This document shows, piece by piece, positions 35,173 to 46,887 of a DNA stretch of 64,000 nt. How positions within the stretch are numbered: position 1 is the stretch's first letter; each line of letters begins with the position of its first letter. Origin of the DNA: Pyrus communis (lineage: Eukaryota; Streptophyta; Magnoliopsida; Rosales; Rosaceae). The notes beneath the pieces are model-generated. The model searched no databases. It was not told where the DNA came from and saw nothing but the letters and a program-made list of their open reading frames with translations. A program made the translations under genes and the position numbers. The stretch is from positions 4,405,056 to 4,469,055 of the forward strand of contig NC_084815.1 of NCBI RefSeq assembly GCF_963583255.1, in the 5' to 3' direction.

Positions 35173-35372
35173 TAAAGCAGACTCTCTGCCCTCCCACTTT
35201 TCGTGCTCAACTATTTATATGGTCACGGTTAAACCGCATCAATATTTTATATTATTTTTTTATAAAAATAATAAGACAAAAATGAATAGTAATATAAAAT
35301 TTTAACGTGATTTAACCGTAATCACACAAAATAGGAGGACACAAAAAGTAAGAAGGCAAAGAATCTGCCTCT
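35173..35372. mobile_element. Mutator-type MITE, copy 2
   Basis: This 200-bp relative of 34633-34852 shares the CAATATTTTATATTA core. The ends are TAAAGCAGACTCTCTGCC and (reverse complement) AGAGGCAGATTCTTTGCC. The 9-bp direct repeat GTTCTATCG is perfect on both sides (35164-35172 and 35373-35381). Confidence 0.88.
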
Positions 35373-35791
35373 GTTCTATCGGGGTCAGATTCTTCTACTC
35401 GTTTAGTAAGTGAAAGATAAATACGGCTGAATATATGTGTGGTTGTCCGATCGCAATTTTTTTTTTCTTTTTTGAAGAACAATTCGATTACAAATTTGTT
35501 ATGTGTAATTATACTCGCATAATTTTTTGCTACTGCATTTATTAAAACACACGTAGAAGTGACCACACAAAAACAATGATTGGTGAAGAGGTGATGATAA
35601 TTAAAAGTAACAGTGATAACTCAAAACACCAAAGTAAATAAAAATAAGAAGTGAAAAATATATGGAAGAGAAACCCTAATTAGATCCGACGTACAAATGA
35701 TTGTTGCTGTATACATTGTCTCCTTTGGACTCTGCAATGTGTCCCGCTGAGTGGGCCCACTACAACATCGCTCCACCGCCATCATTGACCT

Positions 35792-35795
<4 letters not shown>

Positions 35796-35826
<31 letters not shown>
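35796..35826. repeat. (CT)n microsatellite
   Basis: A pure CT dinucleotide run of about 31 bp. No gene start could be placed next to it. Confidence 0.9.
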
Positions 35827-35828
<2 letters not shown>

Positions 35829-36065
35829 AGTTCAGGTCATTCCACTGACTCTGACCCAATCCCCCATCATTAATCCCACCTCACGCGGTAGTCACGTGAC
35901 TTCTTGGACATATGCTCGATCTGCATTTAGATCTACTCATACATGATACATGCAATGCTACGTACGTATTGACACGAATGTCCTGGGTGTCCGTTTGTAC
36001 CAATTACCGACTCCATCTATCTCTCGTGTTCTTTAGTTTTGATAAGGCTGGCCTTTTATGTAAAA

Positions 36066-36417
36066 GGATCTCTATTTTTTGAAAAAAAAAAAATAAGAAT
36101 CGAATTTCAACGATTCGAATCGTTTATTTTGTAAGTTTCGATTCATACATCATCGTTGTAAAAATTCAATTCAATCCGAAACTATTTGCCTATTTAATTA
36201 TCAAAATCAAATTTCATTGTTTCTTATATAACAAAGTATTCGTTCATTTCTTTTGAACCCAATTAGATATCTTAAACATTTCCGATTTGGCTAATATTTT
36301 GCAAGGATAATCTATGAGGTACAACTTGAAAAATAGATGGTTCAGATCGTTAAAGTTCGATATAGTGTGGACCCCACAACTAATTCCTATTTTCTTATAA
36401 AAAAAAATGGGTATCTC
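36066..36417. mobile_element. ~350-bp MITE family, copy 1
   Basis: This is homologous over most of its length to the reverse complement of 42578-42957. Shared wording includes GAACCCAATTAGATATCTTA against its counterpart near 42720. Its ends (ATCTCTATTTTTTGAAAA / TAAAAAAAAATGGGTATCTC) form an imperfect inverted repeat. Non-coding. Confidence 0.6.
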
Positions 36418-36540
36418 TAACCTTAAAGGCTTCCTTGGTAACGAGAGAATCATACGTTTGTGCGCATTTATCCCTTTATCAAGAGATAGAAAAATATGTA
36501 TTTATCTGACACCTCATTATATATGTTTGTTTTGGTTAAT

Positions 36541-36690
36541 GATATATTTTACACTAAAAGGAGGGAAAGTTCGGCTAAGCCACAATGGGCAACCTAATTT
36601 GATATCGAATTCACCATCTACGAGATTCGAACCTAAAACTTCTCACTTACAAGTGAAGAGGAATACCACCATACCGTAGTACTGAGCGGA
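36541..36690 (-). mobile_element. tRNA-derived SINE
   Basis: On the minus strand, TGGTGGTATTCCTCTTCACT (box A region) is followed by AGGTTCGAATCTC (box B), then a unique tail with GCCCATTGTGGCTTAGCC. It resembles 38431-38584 in layout. It is a SINE of the plant Au-like kind, not a functional tRNA gene. Confidence 0.6.
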
Positions 36691-36834
36691 GAAAAATAAA
36701 AAAAGAAAAAAAATCACTCTTGATCTTCGCTTAACTTGAAGAAGTCCCAACCCAACTAAGTCATCCTTTAGTCCTAAGAGAAAATTTCAAGAGGATACAT
36801 GAATTTAGTTAATGTTCAAGGTTAGTTTAATATC

Positions 36835-36970
36835 CTAATTAATAAGGTGTCGGATTTCTACATATGCGTTCTAGGTTCGAAACTCTCTCTTCCACTAGAT
36901 TATTGTAATATTTTAGAATTCTCCTCCCCTAATAATAGTATAATTAAAAATAAAAAGAAAGTTAATGTTC
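36835..36970 (+). mobile_element. SINE-like fragment
   Basis: The wording ATGCGTTCTAGGTTCGAAAC is a box-B-like motif, and it is followed by a T/A-rich tail with CTCCTCCCCTAATAATAGTA. It resembles the piece at 61140-61292. The 5' part is weak. Confidence 0.4.
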
Positions 36971-38430
36971 AAGAGAGTTGCCCATGTGATAATTGTGATT
37001 CGCAAACAAGTTGAACACAATGATTAGAGAAGGTAGACAAATAGGATTGAATCAATTTATCGATGATGTGATCTAAAAATAAAAAACGCCTACTTTTTAG
37101 AACCCAAAATTTGAAAATGTTTTCATGATAAAAATAATATTAGAAATTTTTGGCCATCTAGGTGAAGAAATAAGGCTCAAGTAATTTCCCATGTATCATA
37201 AATTTTGGAGTGAACCTACATTAAGCAACGTGCACCCACAATCATGTAACATGAAATAAAGTTGAGGAAATGAGACTTGGAGCTCAAGGAATTCATTGCC
37301 TATAAAAGGCCAATAACTACACCAGCATAAGGGGGGTGAGGGAAATTGTATAATAATATAACTTGAACAAAATTTGACTTGAGCGTTAAAGCGTTTTCTT
37401 ATTTATCCTCTTTTCTCATTAATGGCTAGTGAAGATTGGTGTCCAACTTCTCAACAAGGCTACAAGATTACTGTGGGAGGATTCGAAATTTTTTGCTCCA
37501 ACACTTAATTATTATAAAACAATAGATGAACCCAATGTTTCATTTAATCACCAAAATTATCACAAAGTTAATCATATGGTTAAAGATTCGATTTTGGCTG
37601 AACATTTGCAAAGATGATAGGTCGAAAGGGTTTCAATCACTAGACCACATTGGGATAGAGTTTGTAACATTATTATTGCTATTTCGTAATCGATTGTTGA
37701 AGAATTGGATTGAGCAGAAGTTCATTCCCATCAAAATTGTTTACTGAACTATACACTACATAAATTAGGGGAAAACTTGAAATATTAAAAATAGTTTGAA
37801 GGTATAATGATGATAGAAAAAATTGAAATTATGATGGGTTGTTTCTCCACGAAAACTCAACCCATGAGTACTCAAATTCTTCCAAAATTAGGAGCTGGAT
37901 TTCTAATATTTATGTGGGTTGTACCTGTATTTTAAGTTCTCCTATGATTAGTAAACACATGAGTAATCCGTAATGGAAATCTGAACTTTATTTCAATTCT
38001 GGTTGCGAACAAGAAAGCATTTCATAAGGATTAAAAACCTTTCTCATGATCAAAAGGGATTCACAAACTCATCATTCCTTGACTACCAAGAACTACGCAT
38101 TCCCTTTTAAATAGGATTAAGGCAATGTCTATCCCATGCAGTAACTAGGTAAGTGAGAACCCAAGTTTAGACAACCAAACTAGAAAAATTGCACGCCTTG
38201 CGGGACCGGGAAGTAAACAATCTAATCATACTTTGACTATATATCAATTTGTTATTAGTCTCCACCCAATATTTTTTATGATTCTTTATCTTGAATCAAA
38301 GGTTTGAATTCTAAGTGCAGATAACACAAATCCATATCGGATTCTTGGGTTTGGACTAAATCTTAATTTCCTCACCTCCTTATCTGACTAAGCAACTAAG
38401 GATATGTACAAGAGACTAGTCGCTTAATAC
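36971..38430. other. intergenic, no gene seen
   Basis: Short plus-strand frames at 37429-37747 have no recognisable domain. No repeat structure was noted. Confidence 0.4.
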
Positions 38431-38584
38431 TAAGGTCTAGTGATATATCTCTTCAATCATAAATGAGAGGTTTTAGGTTCGATTCTTATCAAATGCATTT
38501 TTGAACCATATTATTGCTAGCCTATTGTAAGACTTAATTCACTCCACACTCTCTTAGTGTAGATAATATCGTTTTATAAAAAAA
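38431..38584 (+). mobile_element. tRNA-derived SINE
   Basis: A box-A-like TCTAGTGATATATCTC is followed 30 bp later by box B AGGTTCGATTC. The tail contains TTGCTAGCCTATTGTAAGAC and ends AGATAATATCG before an A/T-rich terminus. The layout is that of plant Au-like SINEs transcribed by RNA polymerase III. Confidence 0.65.
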
Positions 38585-40127
38585 TAGATCACGATGAACA
38601 AATAGAGGGGCATCCCCTAAATTACGCCCTTTATATTGTGTGACCTTTTCCTAAACTAACCCATAAAAGATTGCATAATCTAAGCTTAGGCACGAGATGA
38701 TTTGCTTAGGTTTGATATTTTAATTAAGTAGGACCAATCATCTAACAATATTACTTGGGAAAATATCCATATTTGTTTGACGAATACAAGTAAAAGGTCC
38801 AACAAACGTCCTTCTAGAAAATCCAATTATGGCTTTTAGCCTTTTACCAATTTTTCTTCTCATTGATTATGGTCGTGATCATGTGTCATATTATTATATA
38901 GTTTTACTACGGCAGATGGTTTGATTTTGTTCATCAAATTATGCTCAACCACAGAATGTGGTTAATTATAACATAATACTATTAATCTCTAGGACATATG
39001 ATGATTATTCTCTCATGTATTTCACTTCAACTGTCTCGGATCCATTATCTAGTAAACTCAATTATTTTTCATACCAACTCTACAATACCTTGTGTAAATC
39101 AAAAATTAAATTTCGAGCGTGATACATATAATAATGCAATTTTCAAAATTGCTACACTTGTAAATATTATTTATTATGTGGTTGTTCACTTCTGCATCAA
39201 AACGTAATATGTAATTAGTTAGGACTTTTATACTTAAATCTTAAACCTATAAATAGGCACTGATCTAAGAAGGAAAAAATACTTATATTTTTTCTCCTAA
39301 TCTCTCCTTTCTCTCTTTGTTTATACCTTACTTCTAACATTTACTTTTTTTTTAAAAGGAGAATAAACTGTTAATTAATTATGATCAACTGGTCATTGAT
39401 CTAGCGATATATTATATTTTAATAATTTTTTTAAGTTGTAAGTTCAATACTTATTTACTAATTATTATTACAATTTAATTATATTTATTTTTATTAATAA
39501 GTGAAAAGTTTTAAATTCCACTTATATATATATGACAAACAAATTATGTTTATGTGGAATTAGCCCATTGGCTGACGTAACTCAATCATCTTTCATTAGT
39601 CTCCACTTAGTAACCAAAACAACAATCATCATCGAAAGGTATCATGTTTAATATGATTGCTAACTAAATACTGCCACGTGGCAGAGAACCAGTGGGTATT
39701 CTTGACCTAATCGCTGAAAGGGTCTAAACCTTATCATTGTCAAATTGTCAAATTGGTGATTAGGGGGAATGTAGGAAGGGGAAGAGAGAGAGAGAGAGAT
39801 TTGTTCGTGTGCCTTTTTCCATGGAGTCATGCATTACTTTTTGCCACGGTTTATCAGCAGGAGGGGTCCCACCCAATAATTCACATATATCTCTCCCTCT
39901 CAAACCTATCATTAAAGCCTGCATGACTTCAATTATTGCAATGATCCCAAAAGCATGACATATCTGGCCCGGTCACATCCTCATCCTCTCCATCTGTATT
40001 TTAATTACGACTTGTTTATAAAGCTAACCCACGCGTGTGGGACCACAAAATTTCAAATATATAAATAAATAAAAACTCAAACCCCAAAAAATAAAAATAA
40101 AAATAAAAAACAATTAACACTTTTACG
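38585..40127. other. AT-rich intergenic, no gene seen
   Basis: No supportable frame. A (GA)n run sits at about 39783-39799. Confidence 0.4.
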
Positions 40128-40133
40128 TTTGAG

Positions 40134-40184
<51 letters not shown>

Positions 40185-40197
40185 AGATGATTTTCAA
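40128..40197. repeat. 46-nt poly(T) tract between direct repeats
   Basis: An uninterrupted T run (about 40138-40183) is bordered by TTTGAGATGATTTT on the left (40128-40141) and TTTGAGATGATTTT on the right (40181-40194). Direct repeats around a pure homopolymer look like a target-site duplication around a retroposed poly(A) tail in minus orientation. Slippage or an assembly artefact is also possible. Confidence 0.75.
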
Positions 40198-40308
40198 ATA
40201 AAGGAAATCTCAGCCAATAAAGCTGGAGTTTCTAATTTTTTTTCACATTGAATCTTGAAGTTTTAAAATTACGTTAATATACACATTTGATCTCTTTGAA
40301 TATTTGAA

Positions 40309-40445
40309 GATGGTGTTATTCATACACGTTTTTTACTTTTCACACATTATTTGTTAATTTTTTTGTTTGATTTTTTTCAATTCATTCGATTTAATAATAA
40401 AAAATTGAGTGTGAGGTAAAAAAATGTGTGTGAATAGCACCATCC
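40309..40445. mobile_element. 137-bp hAT-type MITE
   Basis: The ends GATGGTGTTATTCATACAC and (reverse complement) GGATGGTGCTATTCACACAC pair well. TATTTGAA is duplicated exactly on both sides (40301-40308 and 40446-40453), the 8-bp size used by hAT elements. Non-coding. Confidence 0.8.
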
Positions 40446-40453
40446 TATTTGAA

Positions 40454-42577
40454 TCCTCCATCAAATTTGATGAGTTTTTTTTTTTTTTTGTTTTTTTTCA
40501 AATGTGACTTATATGTTAAACCAAATAAGAATTTCACGTTAATTACATCATTAATTTAATGAAGAATCAAACAATTAATTTTGTTTGTTAAAAAAAAAAA
40601 AATTGTTGAGAATAAATTTCTTAATGATAGGAGAAAAAACTTTGCATATGCTTATAATTAGTTAAACTACTTCTCATATTATCAATTAATTTTATGATCG
40701 AATCATAATTGCTTCAAATCTGACCAAGGACATAAATAGATGCTTCAAAAACGATTTTGAAAATCACGTCAAACTTTTAAGAGTGAAATTTAGTTTGTCC
40801 AAGCTTTTTTTTTTTATGAGTTTGTTTTTGCAGAAAAAAAAACCCTAATCGGCTAGGAGCAGCTAGTATATAATGTACACTCCATTGGATACCCTTTTTC
40901 GTGGCTTTTTTTACGGTAGTTTCAATGTTTTGATGGCTATAAAAAGCTATATGACCACACCACCAAGGCAAGGCCAAGCTGCTTAAAAGACACAAAAGCA
41001 GCTTGCCCCCCATAAACTATACGAAAAAGCAATTAACGAAAAAGGACTTCTCTTGGAATGGTAAAATATGATCACTTTGTCTGCCTACACAAAAACACAT
41101 TTATAATAGTCAAATCTACACTTATGTCTCCTTTATATGCTTGTCTAACGTGCTAATCCCTTGTATTATACATGGCAATTAATCAAATTGACTAAAAAAG
41201 AGTGATTAATTAAGTTAAACTAGAGTAGTGTGTTGAATTGTTTACACTCAAATCCGAATTTTTATCTTAAGAAATATTGAAAAGACTCTCTCAAAGTAAA
41301 CCTTTAGGGACTCTTCAACATTTTATATTTTTGACATAATGTTTTATAATTTTGACACGAGACTTGTGTCAAAAACATGAAGTGACGAAGAGTTCATAAA
41401 AAAACTTATTTTTAAAAGAGTCTCTTTAGCATTTATTTATTTATTTATTTTTTAATTCAAAGGATATGTTCCTATCTAATGACAACTAATAAATTTCATT
41501 ACAAAACTCTTGTTATCAACAAATTTTGTTGAGTTGTTCCTTCGTTTGCAAAATAATTACCTGTATTGTGATTGATCAATTTAAATTTTAGTGTGGTACA
41601 GGCTTGAAGAAAAAGAAAAGAACATATTTGCAGTCAAATGAAACCCTATTTGTGATCAATTTGACCAATGCCATCCCAAATTCCCAATGTTTTGGTCCTA
41701 TAATCCTATGTCCGTTCGCCCATCAAACAAACCAGCGTGCTTGGTTGCCGAAGACCAGTACCAGTATTAGGGATTGGGTGGATGATACGTCTACAAAAGT
41801 AGGTAAAGTTGCATCGGTCTGCTGCATTTGAAGCCCCCGGTTGGTGAGTCAGCGGTCCAAAGCCACCAGCGACAGAGTCATTTCATTTCAAATTGCGTCA
41901 TCACTGATGATAAGGAAATAAAGAAAAAAACTTGGGAAACTGCAAAATCCACTTTAAGCTTAATTGGCTATCATTTAAATACAAACAAAACCCCAACAGT
42001 GCATGCCTAACAAATATCATTGTGTATTCTGTGGATATATCATTGTGTATTCTGTGTTATTGTGTTTGGCAAGAACACACACCATCATTCCCCTCATATT
42101 ACCGTCATGATAATGATCATGATAACGGTAAATAAATCAATTCTACATGCCTCCATCACGAATCAATTTTGCGATCTACTCTGTTTTCGCCAAATTATAA
42201 TACGTGAATTTAATTCTTTTTATTAATATATTCTCAAAATAAAACTAAGACGATGTAATTATTTTATTGTTCATCGATATTATAATTCATGAAATAACAT
42301 ATTTTTGTGACTTGTGCTTCTCAATAGTCAGAAATTTCTACCCATCATCCCACCTCTTGAATTATATTATGTTTAATTGATTGCTTTTCATAGATTAAGG
42401 TCATGATAATCGTGGCCCTTGTTTGGTAAGGAAACAATAATTTAGTCTATGGGAGACAATAATCACATAAATAAACAAGGCACAGATTCTGCCAATAATT
42501 TATTTTTTTGGATAAAACATTCTGTAGCCTTCTACCAAATAAATATATCGAGGTTACAGGATGCATTTAAAAGAAGA
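40454..42577. other. intergenic, no gene seen
   Basis: Frames at 40777-41013 (minus) and 41604-42226 (plus) are short and unrecognised. A 20-bp tandem repeat ATATCATTGTGTATTCTGTG lies at about 42015-42056, and an imperfect palindrome around TACCGTCATGATAATGATCA at about 42101-42131. Confidence 0.4.
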
Positions 42578-42957
42578 GAATCTCATTTTTTCAATAAAAA
42601 TAGAGATTAGTTGTGGGGTTTATACTATATCAAACTTTAATGATCTGAACAGTTTATTTTTTAAGTTGCACCTCATAGATCATCTTTGCAAAATATTAGC
42701 CAAATTGGAAATATTTGAGACATCTAATTGAGTTCAAAGAAATTGACGAACATTTTCTATAAAATAAACAACGAGATTTTATCGTGATAACTAAACAGAA
42801 AATAGTTTGAGAGTGAATTGAATTTTTGTAAGTATGATTCACGAATCGAAACTTATAAAATAGACAGTTCAAATCGTTGAAATTCGATATAAAATGAGTC
42901 TCATAACTAATTCATATTTTTTTTTTGAAAAATAGAAATTGCTTCCCGTAAAAAGGT
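42578..42957. mobile_element. ~350-bp MITE family, copy 2, inverted
   Basis: Reverse-oriented homologue of 36066-36417; it shares CAAAATATTAGCCAAATTGG with the copy-1 complement. The ends again carry AGAGAATCTCATTTTTTC- and GAAAAATAGAAATTGC-like wording. Confidence 0.6.
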
Positions 42958-43023
42958 CTAATAGGTTACATATCTTGACCAATAGATAAATACAAATAAT
43001 ATTATGTATGGTACAATGTGCTC

Positions 43024-43298
43024 TGTAAGGAGTAGTCAAACTAAGGGTTATTACCTTGACATGTGTCATAAGATTAGGCAATCAATTGAGAGCTTGTTAA
43101 AATAGTTAGCTTCTTTTGTAAGCTACCTCAGTTACATATAAATACTACAATGTAAATGTGAGCAGTTAGTCAGTGAATATTTTCAATGCAAACAAGATAA
43201 CTTCTCTCTCTATGCTCTTTCTCTCTCTCTCTCTCTCTGTTTCTACATTTTCTGCTACATTCATCTTTTTTGCTGCATCAGATCAATCTTGGTTAACA
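43024..43298 (+). repeat. 5' LTR of copia element 1
   Basis: It starts TGTAAGGAGTAG and ends GGTTAACA. It contains a TATA-like CATATAAATACTACAATG (43135-43152) and a CT-rich stretch. It differs from the 3' LTR (48651-48919) at many positions and by short indels, so the insertion is not recent. Confidence 0.9.
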
Positions 43299-43513
43299 TG
43301 GTATCAATCGCCATTCACGCTTCATCAGCTTTCTCATCGGTACAAGCGTAAAGACTTAACAGTTCTTCGATCTTGGATTCTTTGATTCCTCTATTACAAT
43401 CTCCTTGCGTTGGACTCTTGTTCTTCGATTTCTATTTCTTTCTTTCTGATTTAGGATTCTTCATCCCTAATTCTGGGAATGCTTTCTTCGATTTTAGTTG
43501 TGCACACCACCTG

Positions 43514-44156
43514 TGTCACATCCCGGCTCATGGTCCATCACATCCCGGGCCTGCTTCACCACCGTAGCACGATATTGTCCGCTTTGGGCCCCGACCACGC
43601 CCTCACGGTTTTGTTTCTGGGAACTTACACAAGAACTTCTCAGTGGGTCACCCATCATGGGAGTGCTTTCGCGCGCTACTCGCTTAGCTTCGGAGTTCCC
43701 ATGGAATTCGAAACCAGTGAGCTCCCAAAAGGCCTCGTGCTACGTAGGGATGGGAATATACATATAAAGATCACTCCCATGGGCGATGTGAGATGTCACA
43801 ATCCACTCCCTTTAGGGGCCCGACGTCCTCGTCGGCACACCACAACTAGGGTTAGGCTTTGATATCAAATTGTCGAATCTTGGCCCGAGGTTCACCACAT
43901 TCCGGGCCCGCTCCACCACCGTAGCACGATATAGTTCGTTTTGGGCCCCGACCACGCCCTCACGGTTTTGTTTCTGGGAACTCACACAAGAACTTCCCAG
44001 TGGGTCACCCATTATGGGAGTGCTCTTGCATGCTACTCACTTAACTTCGAAGTTCCCATGGAACCAGAAGCCAGTGAGCTCCTAAAACGCATCGTGCTAC
44101 GTAGGGATGAAATATACATATAAGGATCACTCCCCTGGGCGATGTGGGATGTCACA
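43514..44156 (-). mobile_element. Cassandra-type TRIM with 5S-like LTRs, copy 2, nested in copia leader
   Basis: The LTRs are 43514-43800 and 43871-44156, with a 70-bp interior holding a tRNA-Met-type primer site on the minus strand. The TSD ACCTG is perfect (43509-43513 and 44157-44161). The 5S-like part (for example 43622-43700) is present in both LTRs. The element splits the leader of copia element 1 between its primer-binding site and gag, so it arrived later. Confidence 0.93.
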
Positions 44157-44204
44157 ACCTGTTTGTGTTTTGTTCTTTGTACATCTTTTTCTTGAAATTC
44201 AACA

Positions 44205-44890
44205 ATGGTGACCGCCACTCAGTTACAGATATTGCACTCTCATATTACTTCCCTAATTTCATCGGTTTCAACCTCTATAACCATGAAATTGGATAACACC
44301 AATTACTTGACTTGGCATTTCCAAATGAAGCTCTTATTGGAAGGTCATGGAATTATAGGGTTTGTTGATGGTTTTACACCATGTCCATCTAGGTTTCTTG
44401 CTCCACATTCTGGTGATTCCGAGGTTTCTTCTAGGCAACCATCTGATCAAACTCTTGCTAGCAAGGAATCAGATGAATATTTGGTTTGGCGGATGCATGA
44501 TAGAGCTTTGATACAGCTTATCACAGCTACCTTATCTCCACCAGCCATTTCTTGTGTGATTGGAAGTATAAGTGCTCAAGACCTGTGAACTCGACTCAGA
44601 AAACAATTTTCTACTATTACTCGGACAAGTATATTTCAGATGAAATCTGAGTTGCAAACTATCAAGAAAGGTACTGATTCAATTAACGTGTATCTTCAAA
44701 GAATTAAAGAAACTAGGAATTATTTGTTTGCTTCTGGTGTCTATTTTGAAGATGATGATATTGTGATCCTTACACTTAATGGACTGCCATCTAAGTATAA
44801 TACAATTAGGTATTTGATAAGGGGGCGTGAATATATTATTTCTCTGAAAGATCTTTGGTCACAATTACTTGCTAAAGAAGTCATGATTAA
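44205..44890 (+). pseudogene. copia gag, N-terminal part
   Basis: The frame from ATG 44205 encodes the copia gag type, with L-D-N-T-N-Y-L-T-W near residue 30. A TGA at 44586 sits where a Trp (W-x-R-L) would be expected, and the same frame continues to about 44890. The gag protein forms the virus-like particle of the element. It ends abruptly where the inverted segment begins. Confidence 0.85.
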
Positions 44891-45590
44891 GACAGATTTT
44901 AATTTAAATGATTGCAGTGGAGTTTGAAGAGTTGAAGAGTCAATGTGAGAAATGGATAAACCTTCACCATTGGCTGTGTGGATAGATTCATGAGATGGAT
45001 ATCGTGTAGCCATAGAAAGATTGTTTAGATCAGTGGTCATATGATTTGTAGCACTAGTATCAGTAATCCAAACTTGTTGAGGTGGTGCAGAAGGTAGTTG
45101 AGTTGACATTGGATTGCCAGAAGTATTGTTGACATACATTGCAGTCATTGAAGGAGATGATCCATTATGAAAACAGAACTCAGCACTGTGATTTGAATTC
45201 CCACATATTTGACAACCATTGGACTGAGGTATGTTTCTGAATCTGCAAGTAGCAGCCATGTTATTGTTCTTTCCACAAATTTGATACCCTTGAGAAGATC
45301 TGAACCTATATGTATCAGCCAAATGATTTGTTTTCCCACAGATTTGATAAAGGATTACAGGAAGATTGCCAAATTGTGAAGAAGAACTAAGAATTCCAGA
45401 ACCAGGATTACCATTATTGAAGAATGGTTTTGAGGTATTGAACTTGTTATTCGAATTAAATTTGCCCTTGTTCTTATTGTTGAAAGATTTATAGCTAGAG
45501 TTAGAGTTACAGGAAGTGTACGGCCTGCCAGATTACATCTGAGACTGGAAATTTGAAAATTTCTAAGGAAAACCAGGTGATTAGGCCACT
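44890..45590 (-). pseudogene. inverted segment: gag zinc knuckle and protease of copia element 1
   Basis: On the minus strand this carries CQICGNSNHSAEFC (C-x2-C-x4-H-x4-C zinc knuckle), two further degenerate knuckles, and WITDTSATNHMT, the protease active-site region with D-T-S in place of D-S/T-G. These parts belong between gag and integrase but are in reverse orientation relative to the rest. At the left end the reverse reading runs into gag. At the right end the plus-strand reading resumes with V-L-R-V-L-Y-V-P-K-L near 45622. Breakpoints are placed to within about 30 bp. Confidence 0.88.
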
Positions 45591-45619
45591 AATGCATTAA
45601 GCATTAGAGCAGTATTAAG

Positions 45620-46480
45620 AGTTCTTTATGTTCCAAAGTTGACACAGAATCTGTTATCTGTCTATCGAATATGTTTGGATAATAATTGCTGGTTGATTTT
45701 TGATGCCTTTTATTTCTGGATTCAGGACAAAACCACAGAGCGGATTTTGTACAAAGGGTAGTGCAGTAATGGGTTATATCTAATCATCTCTCCACCTCAT
45801 CGAGTTTCAGCACAAAAGGCTTATGTTGTTACATATCTTGGACAACAAGTTACATCAAGACTTTGGCAGCACATGCTAGGTCATCCTTCTAATCATATAG
45901 TATCTCAGATTCTTAGAAAATCAAATGTCTCTCATACCCCTTATTCTTTACATTGTTTGTTCTACATGTCTAGAAGGAAAATTTAGTAAACTCCCATTTC
46001 CAATGTCTCTATCCAAATCTGTAAAACCATTTGAGATAATACATAGTGATGTTTGGGGCACGACTCCTTGTATTTCTATTGAATGCTTCAAATACTATTG
46101 TCACTTTCATTGATGAGTGTACTATGTTTTGTTGGATTTTCCCAATTTGCAATAAAAGTGAAGTTGGTACTACATTTGTTTCTTTCTATCACTTTATTGT
46201 CAATCAATTCAATGCTTATGTTAAGGTGTTTCAGAGTGATGTGGGGGTGAATTTATAGGCAAACCATTCCACAATTTTCTGGTGGACAAAGACATTATTA
46301 CCACATGTCTTGTCCAGGTACCCCAGAACAAAACGGGCTTGCAGAAAGGAAACATAGACACATTATAGAAACATCTATTACCTTATTACAAACTGCCGTA
46401 TTACCACCTTCATTTTGGTCATTTACTTGTCAAGCTTCAGTCTATCTCATCAATAGAATGCCTTTTTCACATTGAAAAAT
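45620..46480 (+). pseudogene. copia GAG-pre-integrase and integrase, broken
   Basis: W-Q-H-M-L-G-H-P-S at about 45868 is the pre-integrase His/Cys region, followed by the integrase core with H-S-D-V-W-G near 46040 and Q-S-D-V-G near 46236. Stops and frame changes occur at about 45760, 46090-46110, 46256 and later. It would have inserted cDNA into the genome. Confidence 0.8.
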
Positions 46481-46887
46481 AAATCACCATTATAGGCTTT
46501 GTTTAACTCCATTCTTGAGATTCATCACCTTAGAGTGTTTGGTTGTTCATGTTATCCTTTGCTTAGACGTTATAACCATACCAAACTGCACCTTCTAACT
46601 ACAAAGTGTATTTTCTTAGGGTATGCTTCAAAATATAAGGGTTACCTTTGTTTTAAAGTTAACAAAAGGTGAGTGTTTATATCTCGTCATGTTCTATTTG
46701 ATGAGATAGAATTTCCATATCCCACTTTGGTTTCTCAATGCTCTAAAATATCTACTTCACTGCCTATAGTATCCACATCCCTACCTGTGTTAACCTCAAA
46801 TCTTAACAATGTTATAGTTACACCTTAGTTTAACTCTGGACCTACTTCATTATCACCCTCATTATCTCATACACTAAGCCTGAATCT

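Noticed and set aside
36600..36660. tRNA-like box A/box B signals
   Set aside because: They sit inside SINE copies; no cloverleaf with acceptor stem could be formed by eye.
40777..41013. Minus-strand frame with a signal-peptide-like start
   Set aside because: The hydrophobic start is short, no mature domain is recognisable and the surroundings are AT-rich intergenic DNA.
42101..42131. Palindrome around TACCGTCATGATAATG
   Set aside because: Imperfect, short and isolated; no operator or element could be tied to it.
43498..44218. Open frames on both strands of the Cassandra insertion
   Set aside because: Cassandra elements are non-coding; frames repeat in both LTRs with no known protein.
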